From Pseudo-nitzschia pungens (Eukaryota > Bacillariophyta > Bacillariophyceae > Bacillariales > Bacillariaceae): a stretch of 64,000 nucleotides of DNA. The stretch's first letter is position 1, and every line of letters starts with the position of its first letter. Of the stretch, positions 55,789-64,000 are shown piece by piece. A program made the translations under genes and the position numbers. The notes beneath the pieces were generated by a model. That model saw nothing but the letters and a program-made list of their open reading frames with translations, had not been told where the DNA came from and made no database searches. The stretch is from positions 5,262,501 to 5,326,500 of the forward strand of contig CM074760.1 of assembly GCA_037355855.1 (NCBI GenBank), given 5' to 3'.

Positions 55789-57150
55789 CGTTTTGTTTCT
55801 ATGAAACGAATTTTGTACTCGCTTTGTCGATTACGAGACCCAAGACCCAGTTGTTGATTACTACTTCTACTCCGTATCTCTTTAAGCTCGGCGATCAAGG
55901 CTATTTGGTAAGGTTTACTTATTGCGGTAGCGGGGCGTTGTCGTTATCAGCTACCTACGAAGTATCATAGTACCGGTGCGAGTAAGGTTACCCCATCGTG
56001 CCAAGGACAGAAAGGCTGAAGGGATGAAGTCCACAAAAAACATTGCACAGTTTGTATGATTCGTACCGTACATGAACAAACAAACATACATACTATGTAG
56101 TATTTCGCTCAACTCGTGAATAAACAAAAAACACTGTTTTCGATGAAGGCTTCTCACTCCGGAGAGACTCAAAAAAATATCTTATCCCTATCTTAGGGCA
56201 AGGCAAGTGCGAAAGGCAATGTAGGATCGTATGATCCGTACCATTGACCCAAGCCTACCATTGTCCAGTGCCGTAGTGAACAGAGCTGAACAGTGAGGAA
56301 TGAGCAGGTACAGTAGAATGTAGAGCAGTAGGCAGAGTTGCTGAGCAAGGGTCTTTGGTACGGATACTATTCTCATTGTTTTCGCAAAGAGCGAGCCGTA
56401 AAGCTGTCTTCGTGAATGGACCGACAATGGCGGTCTGAGAAAAAGTAATCACCCCCAATAACAACAACAACGATACAAACACCAACAACACAAAACATTA
56501 ATCACCACCACTACAAACATCGAGCATCGTGGCTCGACACTCCACAGCGAAAACACCAACAACGAACAAACCACCCCACAAACAACCACCAAAAACAACA
56601 AAAAAACACACAACGACAATGACGACAACAACGACAACGACAACACCACAACGCAACACACGACACCCCACACAACACCCCACACAACACCCCACACAAC
56701 ATCCCACACAACATCCCACCATATCCCACACAACATCCCACCACATCCCATACAACATCCCACACAACATCCCACCACATCCCACAAAAACCATCCCACA
56801 ACCAAACTGAATCCCACCCCATTCACTCTCTAAACTAACCCACGATCAACAAAAACTAACCCACGATCAACAAAACACCAAAACACCAGAACCGACCCCG
56901 TCAAAAAAACCCACCAAATCCCACCCCACCAAAAAACACCAAAACAACCAGAACCGACCCCGCCTAAAAACACATCTAATCCCACACCACCAAACAACCT
57001 TCTCAATAACCTTCTCACACCACAAAAATACCCCATACAAACAAAAAAGACAACAACCAACCCGAATACACCAAAACCCACAACAAACACCAAACTCTCA
57101 CAATCCCAAAAACAGGACAACCAAAAAGACTTCCAAACAAACCTACCACC
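55789..57150. other. Spacer passing into A/C-rich leader
   Basis: From 55789 to about 56440 the DNA is ordinary spacer with a GTAAGGTTA word near 55983. From about 56445 the plus strand becomes almost free of G and rich in A and C, with CCCACACAACAT-type tandem repeats at 56660-56785; this leads directly into the ORF at 57151 and may be its 5' UTR. Confidence 0.5.
56655..56785 (+). repeat. CCCACACAACAT-type tandem repeats
   Basis: About ten copies of a 10-12 bp unit, CCCACACAAC(AT) and variants with CCACATCCCA, in the A/C-rich leader. Confidence 0.8.
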
Positions 57151-59574
57151 ATGACATCCACCGCCCAACTCGCCGCCGCTCGCCTCAAAGCAAGCACCCA
57201 CTCCCACTCCACCTTCTCCAACCTCCCAGGAACATCCTTCCTAGCCTCCGAAAAGAAAACCCAACGCCTAACCCACATCGGATCGGAGACTCTCGCAGCC
57301 TCCGTCCAAAACGAACCATCCATGCGCTGGATCATCATCACCACCGACAACCGCACCGCTATCATCCATAGCATCACCCCGACCTTCGACAACAACCAAA
57401 CCAAACTCATCGCCCTCCTTACCGACGACATCCACCAAGCAACCTACATCGAAATCCCCAACGACACCTTCACCAAAGTCACCGTTGGACTTTCCAAACA
57501 TAACACCCCAGGAACCGAAAACTTCACCTCCATCGAAACCCCCACCCCATCCGAATGCCACAACCGCAACGAACCCGAATCAACCCTCACCCTCGAACAA
57601 CTCGACCTTGCCCCCGGCCACAACCCCCACGGCCCAACATTTGTCATCATCCCAACAGCCTTCCCACTCGCCCCAGGCGAAAGCTTCCCCGAAAACCTCT
57701 CCCTCACCGAAGAACTACCACCCCACGAAACCACCATCGACCAACCAGCCCTAGCCTGGCTCCAAATCATCAAACGCACCATCAACCAAAACCAAGCACC
57801 CTGCAACAACACCACCGACGGCACCTTGTTCCTCCCATCCGAATGGGAAAGACCCGAAGACTACGACGAACAAATCGACCTCTACGCCCACCTACCCTGG
57901 ACCAACATCCAAAACCCCTACAACAACACCCTATCAAACACCTTCTACACGACCTACACAATCATCAACCCACTCGACCCCATCCTACCACCACTCAAAA
58001 CAACAATCGCCTTCTCCACCCTACGCCTCTTTGACCAATGGAACACCACCATCCCAAACCCTGAAACCAACGACCTAAACGCCGCAACTACCAACATCCT
58101 CCAAACCTCCACCAAACTCCTCGAAACCTCAGTATCCGCAATCGCCAAAGTCACCACAAACTCCTCAAAAGACAACACCCAAACCGACCCCGAATATACC
58201 CTAAACCAAAAAACCGCATACCAAATCCTATTCGCCGGCGTAACCGTTGACGCCGACGGAAACAGAATCCTCCAACCTGCTACACTCACCGAAGAATTCA
58301 CCGCACCCTTCACACTCACAAAAAACGAACACCGCACCAACACCTACAGAACAAACTACACCCGCCACCACTCAAACTTCACTAGTGAACTCTCCTGGAA
58401 AAACAGAGCCGCCTTCGACTCCTACCTAATCACCTCAGGATACGTCCGATGCATCATAAACGGACAATGGTACAACAACCTCAACTCCTTCCGCCGCGAC
58501 GGAGGAGACAAACTCCTCAGCATATACAACTTCTGCCCCCCCACCTCTACCCAACACACCTGGAACGACTATGCCCAAAAAAGCGCCGCCTCCCAACAAG
58601 ACACAACCTTCGAACCAAACTCCCGCCACCACAAATCAAAAGTCACCTCCCTCTACAAAGACGGAGACGTAAGTTCCCACGACGCCGTCATAACCACACT
58701 AACAAACTTCCTCTCCTTCATCGACTTTGCAGTAACTGAACCCAAAAACTGCACCCTACACACACTCCTCTACGACCTCCTAAGTGCCCTATCCAGCCAC
58801 CGAGGCAAAGATTGGTTCACAAACTCCATCGAAGAATCCAAATGGATCGGCCACTCTATTGTAACCGACATCGGCCAAATCATCTGCATCTTCATCCAAA
58901 ACCTCCTCGAAGACCATGCAGCAATCACAGCCACCATCAAAGAAGAACCCATCTCCGCAACTAACATCGATACCGTTACATCCACCGCACAATCCATCAT
59001 CGACTCAATCAAAACTGCCGCCTTCAAACAAAGCCCCCACTACATCAAACCCTACCCCCTCATCACCTGTTTCGTCTACGGAAACGCACTCACCCGCGAA
59101 CCCTCCCCAAACTCCACCAAAACCAACCAAACCTCCAACGGATCAACTTCCCATTCCAACCAAAACTCCAAACGCAAGAACAATAACAACAACAACAACA
59201 ACAACACCAACCCAAACAAACAAACAAAAACCGCCCAACGCTGTACCGACGAACAAGCCGAAGCACGTAAAAAACACGGATGGATCATCACCCTCCGACC
59301 CGGCAAACTACCACCCCTAAACTTCACCAACCCCGACACCGGAAAAAATCCATGCAAAGGCAACATCATCCTCGACCGCAACTGCGGATGGAAAGACTGC
59401 TCCGACTGCCCCAAAGACCACCCAATCCCCGACAAAACCACCAACAATAACTCCAAAACCTCCTGGGAAAACGCCAACCCCAACCTCCGCAAAGCAATCA
59501 CCGATTGGATCACCGAACACAAAGACCAAATCGCCTTTGCCCCCGGAATCCACTTCAAAGCAACCAAAGGTTAG
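57151..59574 (+). CDS. Unknown 807-aa protein in A/C-skewed insert
   Basis: A single open frame of 807 residues with the ATG at 57151 in a CCACCATGA context. Codons are strongly biased to A and C on the coding strand (ACC, AAC, CAC, CTC, ATC), unlike all neighbours. The protein is Thr/Asn/Pro-rich, begins MTSTAQLAAARLKASTHS, has an Asn run near 59190-59210 and ends with a Cys-containing stretch ILDRNCGWKDCSDCPKDHP that could bind zinc. I see no reverse transcriptase, integrase or other enzyme motif. Length, a disordered C-terminal tail and a Cys cluster would fit a retroelement capsid (gag-like) protein, but this is inference. Just before the stop, AAAGGTTAGT resembles a splice donor (59570), so the protein may continue through splicing. 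Confidence 0.6.
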   Translation: MTSTAQLAAARLKASTHSHSTFSNLPGTSFLASEKKTQRLTHIGSETLAASVQNEPSMRWIIITTDNRTAIIHSITPTFDNNQTKLIALLTDDIHQATYIEIPNDTFTKVTVGLSKHNTPGTENFTSIETPTPSECHNRNEPESTLTLEQLDLAPGHNPHGPTFVIIPTAFPLAPGESFPENLSLTEELPPHETTIDQPALAWLQIIKRTINQNQAPCNNTTDGTLFLPSEWERPEDYDEQIDLYAHLPWTNIQNPYNNTLSNTFYTTYTIINPLDPILPPLKTTIAFSTLRLFDQWNTTIPNPETNDLNAATTNILQTSTKLLETSVSAIAKVTTNSSKDNTQTDPEYTLNQKTAYQILFAGVTVDADGNRILQPATLTEEFTAPFTLTKNEHRTNTYRTNYTRHHSNFTSELSWKNRAAFDSYLITSGYVRCIINGQWYNNLNSFRRDGGDKLLSIYNFCPPTSTQHTWNDYAQKSAASQQDTTFEPNSRHHKSKVTSLYKDGDVSSHDAVITTLTNFLSFIDFAVTEPKNCTLHTLLYDLLSALSSHRGKDWFTNSIEESKWIGHSIVTDIGQIICIFIQNLLEDHAAITATIKEEPISATNIDTVTSTAQSIIDSIKTAAFKQSPHYIKPYPLITCFVYGNALTREPSPNSTKTNQTSNGSTSHSNQNSKRKNNNNNNNNNTNPNKQTKTAQRCTDEQAEARKKHGWIITLRPGKLPPLNFTNPDTGKNPCKGNIILDRNCGWKDCSDCPKDHPIPDKTTNNNSKTSWENANPNLRKAITDWITEHKDQIAFAPGIHFKATKG

Positions 59575-60531
59575 TACAACCCCCTTATAACATACCACAC
59601 CACTAACAACCTCTAAATACCTAACTTACCCACTATACAATTTTGCGACGCGCGATTTTGTCCGACGTTCCGATGTTCCAGTACTTAAAACACGTAGATT
59701 TCTACACAACTTTCCCCTTTGATATCTCACTCACTTCTAAAGCTCCAACAGCAACACCAAGCTCTACACCTATTAACAGAGACCTCCCCTATCTGATTCT
59801 GCTGTTTGTTTGGCTGCTCCTTGCTCCCTTTGGTTGCTTTGGTTGCTTGTTTCCTGTCGGTCGGTCGATTCGGCAACAACAGCAACAAGCAGCACGAAAA
59901 CACGACACATAATTTTCTACAGCAAGCCCAGTACTAATCCTACAGCTGATTCTGTTTCAGTTCCGCTTTGTCTCCGAGCTCGGTTTGTTTTCCTCCTGAG
60001 CCTTTTAAGTGTGCCCTGCCATTGATATCCCCCGGTCCCTAAGTGTTCCTACAAGCCACTAGCTTCCCGGTGGGCTGCTGTATTCCAATTCGAATCGTAT
60101 CCGATTCGAATTTGCAGTGTTATTACGAGCACAAAATTGTTCAAATTTGCACAATTTTCAAGCTACAAGTACTACGACTTCAGTCTACACGATTTGCAGT
60201 AGTTGAAAAATTGTTCAAACTTGCACAATTTTCAAGCTAGGAGTACAGTACGAGTACAAGCCTACACGATTTGCAGAGTTCCGCGCGCAGAGTTTTTGTG
60301 CTTCAAGTGTGAGACAAATTTTGCTCGTTGGTGACTTTTGTGGGTGTGCTGCTCCAGTATATTTTTTGGATCCCCAGGGACCTTTTCCTTGTCCAGACCA
60401 AGGTTACCCTTGTTGTTGCTGCTGTACCCTGCTTCCAGGATACCCCCATCTGTATATATCCATACAGGTTAACACTGACAGCCTACCAGCGCCCGAGCCA
60501 ACACGCCTATTCAGACGATCCTAGCCCCACC
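59575..60531. other. Spacer with ~75-bp direct repeat
   Basis: The A/C bias stops near 59640. The rest has normal composition with T-rich runs and no supported ORF. It carries a direct repeat (listed separately) and the probable 5' leader of the ORF at 60532. Confidence 0.45.
60131..60280 (+). repeat. Imperfect ~75-bp direct repeat
   Basis: Two copies contain AAATTGTTCAAA, TTGCACAATTTTCAAGCTA and CTACACGATTTGCAG, at about 60131-60200 and 60205-60280. They lie upstream of the 620-residue ORF and may be promoter or leader repeats. Confidence 0.8.
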
Positions 60532-62394
60532 ATGCCTCCCCCCCCGCCAGCTTCCAGGCGAAAAAGGTCTACCTTGGCTAACACTCCTTCAAACAAACGC
60601 GCCTTTACGGGGACCCCTTCCCGCCGACTACCTGCTGGTTCCGTTCTTCAGGCTACTCCCTCTCCCCCTCCCTCTCCCCGTACAGCTAGGGATTCACTCC
60701 CTTCTGATGATGATATGTCCTTCACTTCTGCTGTGTCTACTGGTGCACTAGATGATGTTGATATGAGCACTGAGCAGTCAGGCACTGGGCATTCAGACAC
60801 AGGGCATTCAGGCAGTGGGCAGTCCGACATTGGGACGTCTGACAGTGGGAAGTCCAGCAGTGGGAAGTCCAACAGTGGAAATTCCAACAGTGGGACGTCC
60901 AACAGTGGGACGCCCAACAGTGGAAAGTCCAACAGTGCAACGTCTAGGGATGGCCAGCCTGGCTCTGAGCACTCAGACTCTAAGCACCCTCCTTCCAAGG
61001 TCTCTCCTTCCAAGTCTAGTCTGAAACAAGCTACTCTTGCATTTCTTTCTGACACACCGTCTGCAGAGCGACATGCCCTGCGCAAGAAAGCCCTGGCTGC
61101 TGCCAACAAAGCTCACTCAGATTCCTTCCTCTGGTGCTTCTACGGTAAGGGGCCTTTTACTGGTCGTGCTTCCATTCCCACCCCTATCCACACTCTTTGT
61201 AAAACTCCAGCAGGATCCCGGCTATGGACTGGGTGTCCTAGTCCCACTCACTTCTTCAGCAAGAAAGATGGGAATGACAAGAAATCCATCCATGATGTCT
61301 GTCAGTCTGCCATCCCTCCAGCATATGCTCAAGCTTTTCCTGACAACCCTGAGTGGAGAACTGCTTCTGTGGAGTCCCTGGTTTCCCTTGCTACTCTCTG
61401 CTTTCAAGCCTCTGCAGACTGGACCAAGCAACCTTCAGGCCATGCTCTGAAGAGATGTCTTATTGGTTTGGCCAAGATGTCTCCTGAGTGTTTTGATGAC
61501 CTGTATTGTGAAGGTAACCTTTTGCCCAGCACTGAAGGAAGAGTTTGGTTGGCAGCCAATCAGGTGCTTGGCTCCCACTGGCATTTCAAGAAGCGACCTC
61601 CTACACCTGCGCCAACTGCAGTTGATGATGCTTCCACTTCCAAATCAGTGTCCTTTCTTCCTGGTGGTGGTGATGCTACTGTCTTGTCCTCCTCTGCTGG
61701 GCATTTCCTCCAACGCCGAGGGGTTTGCTCCAGTGATTCTAGAGCTCCAGTGGATGTCACTGCTGGCACCAAGTGTTCTCATAGTTCTTATGTCACTCTG
61801 TCCCTTCCAAGGTTGATGTCACAACGCCCTGGGGAACTCTATGATGAGCTGCTCAAGTCTCTCAAGGAAGCTTTGGATCTTCTATGGACTGTTGACAAGC
61901 GCCTGGTGTTGTATGTTTTTCCCTCAAGAGCCAGGCTCAACCCCAAGGCCAAGCCTGTTACCAAGTTTTGGACGACACTTCCTGACAGGAAGACCTTGGA
62001 ATTGTATGTTGCTCAGCTCTGGCTTCGCAGTAGAACTGCTCCTCATCTACGCTTCTTTGTGGGCCACAGTGCTTCCCTGGAGAAACTCTTTTCAGCACAA
62101 TTGCTCCAGAGGCTCAGAGACCGTGATATGGACCTGAAATATGACCACATACAGGCCCCAGTTATTGTCACATGTGGCTTTCTCCTTGGATCTTACATGC
62201 AGAGTTTTGATCTTGACCACTACAACGAATTGCTTCAAACTCATCCCAGGTTTCAGGCGTGTCCTATTGCTGTTATCAGGAAGAATATCAGCCTTGACTG
62301 TGTTGATATCCGCTCGTCAGCGGTCTTCGGGGAACTTAATCGGCTCGTAGATAAGTTCGACTCGTACTGGTCTGTAAATAAGGAAAAGCCTTAA
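60532..62394 (+). CDS. Unknown 620-aa protein, probable transposable-element ORF
   Basis: The frame opens with TTG at 60328; the first ATG is at 60532 (CCCCACCATGCC), giving 620 residues. The N-terminal 170 residues are Ser/Pro/Thr-rich with a run of five-residue repeats (SGKSN/SGTSN, near 60780-60950). The middle has folded-looking segments (DSFLWCFYGKGPFTGRA, PTHFFSKKDGNDKKSIHDVC, PSGHALKRCLIGLAKMSPEC); the C-terminus has LDLLWTVDKRLVLYVFPS and LRDRDMDLKYDHIQAPVIV. I recognise no catalytic motif. Codon use (CCT, TCC, CTG, GCT) differs both from the A/C-rich ORF next to it and from the host genes. It could be a gag-like ORF1 of a retroelement or a DNA-transposon accessory protein; direct evidence for either is missing. 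Confidence 0.55.
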   Translation: MPPPPPASRRKRSTLANTPSNKRAFTGTPSRRLPAGSVLQATPSPPPSPRTARDSLPSDDDMSFTSAVSTGALDDVDMSTEQSGTGHSDTGHSGSGQSDIGTSDSGKSSSGKSNSGNSNSGTSNSGTPNSGKSNSATSRDGQPGSEHSDSKHPPSKVSPSKSSLKQATLAFLSDTPSAERHALRKKALAAANKAHSDSFLWCFYGKGPFTGRASIPTPIHTLCKTPAGSRLWTGCPSPTHFFSKKDGNDKKSIHDVCQSAIPPAYAQAFPDNPEWRTASVESLVSLATLCFQASADWTKQPSGHALKRCLIGLAKMSPECFDDLYCEGNLLPSTEGRVWLAANQVLGSHWHFKKRPPTPAPTAVDDASTSKSVSFLPGGGDATVLSSSAGHFLQRRGVCSSDSRAPVDVTAGTKCSHSSYVTLSLPRLMSQRPGELYDELLKSLKEALDLLWTVDKRLVLYVFPSRARLNPKAKPVTKFWTTLPDRKTLELYVAQLWLRSRTAPHLRFFVGHSASLEKLFSAQLLQRLRDRDMDLKYDHIQAPVIVTCGFLLGSYMQSFDLDHYNELLQTHPRFQACPIAVIRKNISLDCVDIRSSAVFGELNRLVDKFDSYWSVNKEKP

Positions 62395-63815
62395 CAATAA
62401 TAACGCGTACATCCCTGGCAAAGGGTGAGACTACAGCGGACTGTTCAAGGTCTTATTGCATACACTTAGTTACTACAAGGTACTTCCCTAGAGGTACATC
62501 GGAATCGATCGAAAGGGGAGGGCATGATAGGCATTTAATTTAGAGTGAAATATAAAGAGTGAATAAAGGGAGCTGAGCGCAGCTCAGCTCGTATCGTGAC
62601 ATCGATCCGCTAACTCGCTAACTCGTATAATAACAACGCTCCGTAGTGCTGGTACTGTATTCTACGGGTAGCGTATCGGAGTATCGTAGGGTATCTCCGA
62701 TTAATTAGATCGAATCGTGTGCTAGCGATAGTAACTCGCGTATGCTAGCGCGTTGGGTAACTGTTTGGGCCGGGTATGCGGTCATGGTACACATTCTACA
62801 CCAATGACCCAACCCCGGCGGTAGCATCGTATCTTAGCATGGTATCATGGTAGGCTAGCATCTTTCAGTATCTCGTAGCATTAGCAACCCTAACCCTGTA
62901 GCATTTAGCTACACCTAAAAGGTGCTTTACTCGGGGTACGTACGATTGGTACAAATCGTACGCGGCGACCCTAGTAAACTCTGCTAGCAATACTAGACAG
63001 GATAGGTCTGCTGCTAAGCCTGCTGCTAAGCCTGTATGCTACCAATTAGCACACATCTCAGCACTCAGCTCAGCACCTGTTAGTCAGCTACTGGATGTTG
63101 CTGACTGTAGACCCAGTAGCCCTTCTACACAGGAGCCTTGCTAGCACAGATCATAGCACCACCATGGATATCTTCATAGTCCCCGTGATTCATGCGAGTG
63201 GCCCTGTACTGAGCAACTATACTGGTCCCCGGAAACAGATACTCCCAGGGGAACACCAATACTCCTGCTTGTTGTACCAGGACACTTGGATGGATCATAA
63301 CAGAATTCAGGGATGCTTCCATGTAACTTGTCAGAGATCAAACTGCACCAAATATTGCAGTTCTTCTATCAGAGGCCCGGCTGATTCGTAGTTCAAAAAG
63401 AGGGGGTCGGACCGGAGGACGTTTTGCCCTTGGTTCCACTCCTTGACACGAACAAGGAGATCAATCAGCCTATTGTCTTTCAAGTTTATAGTCCCCGGAA
63501 CCGGTGTACCGGAGACTCCCAAATATAACATAGGACATAAGATCTGATCGAATCCGGAATTGAAATCGCGTCCGAAATCAACTGCGTTCGAACAGTTCGG
63601 CTGCGTCCGAAACGAATTGCGTCCGGAAATAAGACTGTATCCGAAACATGTTGCAAATCGGTATCGAAATTCGCTGCAATCGAAATCCGTAATCGAAGGA
63701 ATAACTCGTAAATCGAAATCGTCTGGTTCCGAAAATCTTTCGGAAGCAAAAATCTTTTGCGTCCGAGCTGCTTGTCAGGGACCGAAGGTGCCCCAAATAA
63801 TGCAGCTAGATCAAT
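62395..63815. other. Repeat-like DNA without gene
   Basis: This lies between the 620-residue ORF and the copia fragment. It has a TATAAAG word at 62551 and a 9-bp-arm hairpin at 62570-62590 (GAGCTGAGC, loop GCA). GTAGCAT-rich sequence lies at 62640-62910. A ~35-bp stretch at 63330-63363 reappears at 63773-63807. It probably contains the 3' LTR of the minus-strand copia element, but I could not fix TG/CA boundaries. Confidence 0.45.
62570..62590. repeat. Perfect 9-bp-stem hairpin
   Basis: GAGCTGAGC, three-base loop GCA, then GCTCAGCTC. It follows shortly after a TATAAAG word and an AATAAAG word and could be a transcript-end structure of the upstream ORF. Confidence 0.7.
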
Positions 63816-64000
63816 TTACCACATGCATCGAGCGCAGTGGTCTTTCAGAGCCGGACCATTCAGCAACTTAGTGAATAAATCAGCAATGTTGGTCTCACCA
63901 GGCTCCTTTGCGATTCGGATTGTTCCAGCAGCAATAGACTCGCGCGCCTTGTGGTAGGCAACACTGTTGTGCTTCTTGTTGCATGGACTCTCCGGTCTGG
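63816..64000 (-). mobile_element. Ty1/copia retrotransposon, C-terminal RNase H fragment
   Basis: The minus strand is open from the window edge to a TAA at 63816. The translated end reads KKHNSVAYHKARESIAAGTI, then RIAKEPGETNIADLFTKLL and ends KDHCARCMW. This is the standard C-terminus of a Ty1/copia polyprotein, where the RNase H domain ends with the HI..HxhRE and NxADxxTKxL pattern. The remainder of gag-pol lies to the right, outside the window. After the stop the 3' non-coding region and LTR run leftward. No frameshift is seen in the visible 61 codons, so the copy may be intact. Confidence 0.9.

Noticed and set aside
62885..62900. AACCCTAACCCT telomere-like word
   Set aside because: Only about two units, inside repeat DNA; not a telomere tract.

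Overview
This is nuclear DNA of a photosynthetic stramenopile, almost certainly a diatom and probably a pennate one. The evidence is a fucoxanthin-chlorophyll a/c light-harvesting protein (33798-34409), plastid precursors whose signal peptide ends in an Ala-Phe-Ala-Pro type motif (IspG and a 154-residue protein), short GT-AG introns, and compact genes separated by spacers rich in short GTAC/GTAAGGTTA-type motifs. All exon joins given here were deduced by reading splice sites and keeping family motifs in frame; none has transcript support.

Layout. 1-2855: no gene. 2856-8967 (+): eight-exon, 1671-residue EGF-repeat membrane protein whose 3' half grew by tandem exon-plus-intron duplication. 9621-15451: 5.8-kb DNA transposon with inverted ends and a TA target duplication, carrying a truncated pogo/Tc1-type transposase and two unknown ORFs on the other strand. 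15829-16433 (+): RPB11. 16953-19634 (-): RadA/Sms. 22038-23828 (+): eIF3 subunit L. 24838-25558 (+): small plastid-targeted protein. 26123-27750 (-) and 28530-30426 (+): head-to-head pair of D-3-phosphoglycerate dehydrogenase paralogues. 30526-32859 (-): ENP2/NOL10. 33798-34409 (-): FCP. 34970-36687: non-autonomous long-TIR (Mutator-like) element with a 10-bp target duplication, filled with minisatellites. 37645-41639 (+): NTE/patatin-like phospholipase. 41953-44603 (-): IspG. 45806-48106 (-): TGS1-like methyltransferase. 50837-52919 (+): TBC1D22/GYP1-type Rab GAP. 53962-54705 (+): proteasome chaperone UMP1. 55284-55788 (-): LSm3, assembled from two short exons. From about 56440 to the right edge the DNA is repeat-like: a strand-skewed A/C-rich segment with an 807-residue ORF, a 620-residue ORF of different codon style, and the RNase H tail of a Ty1/copia element entering on the minus strand.

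The cellular genes are mostly housekeeping (transcription, translation, ribosome biogenesis, RNA processing, proteasome assembly, membrane traffic) with plastid functions (light harvesting, MEP-pathway isoprenoid synthesis) mixed in, as is normal for a diatom chromosome; there is no operon-like grouping. The most unusual content is in the mobile or repeat-derived parts: the TA-flanked transposon with extra ORFs, the long-TIR element, the A/C-skewed ORF region, and the recent duplications inside the EGF gene.
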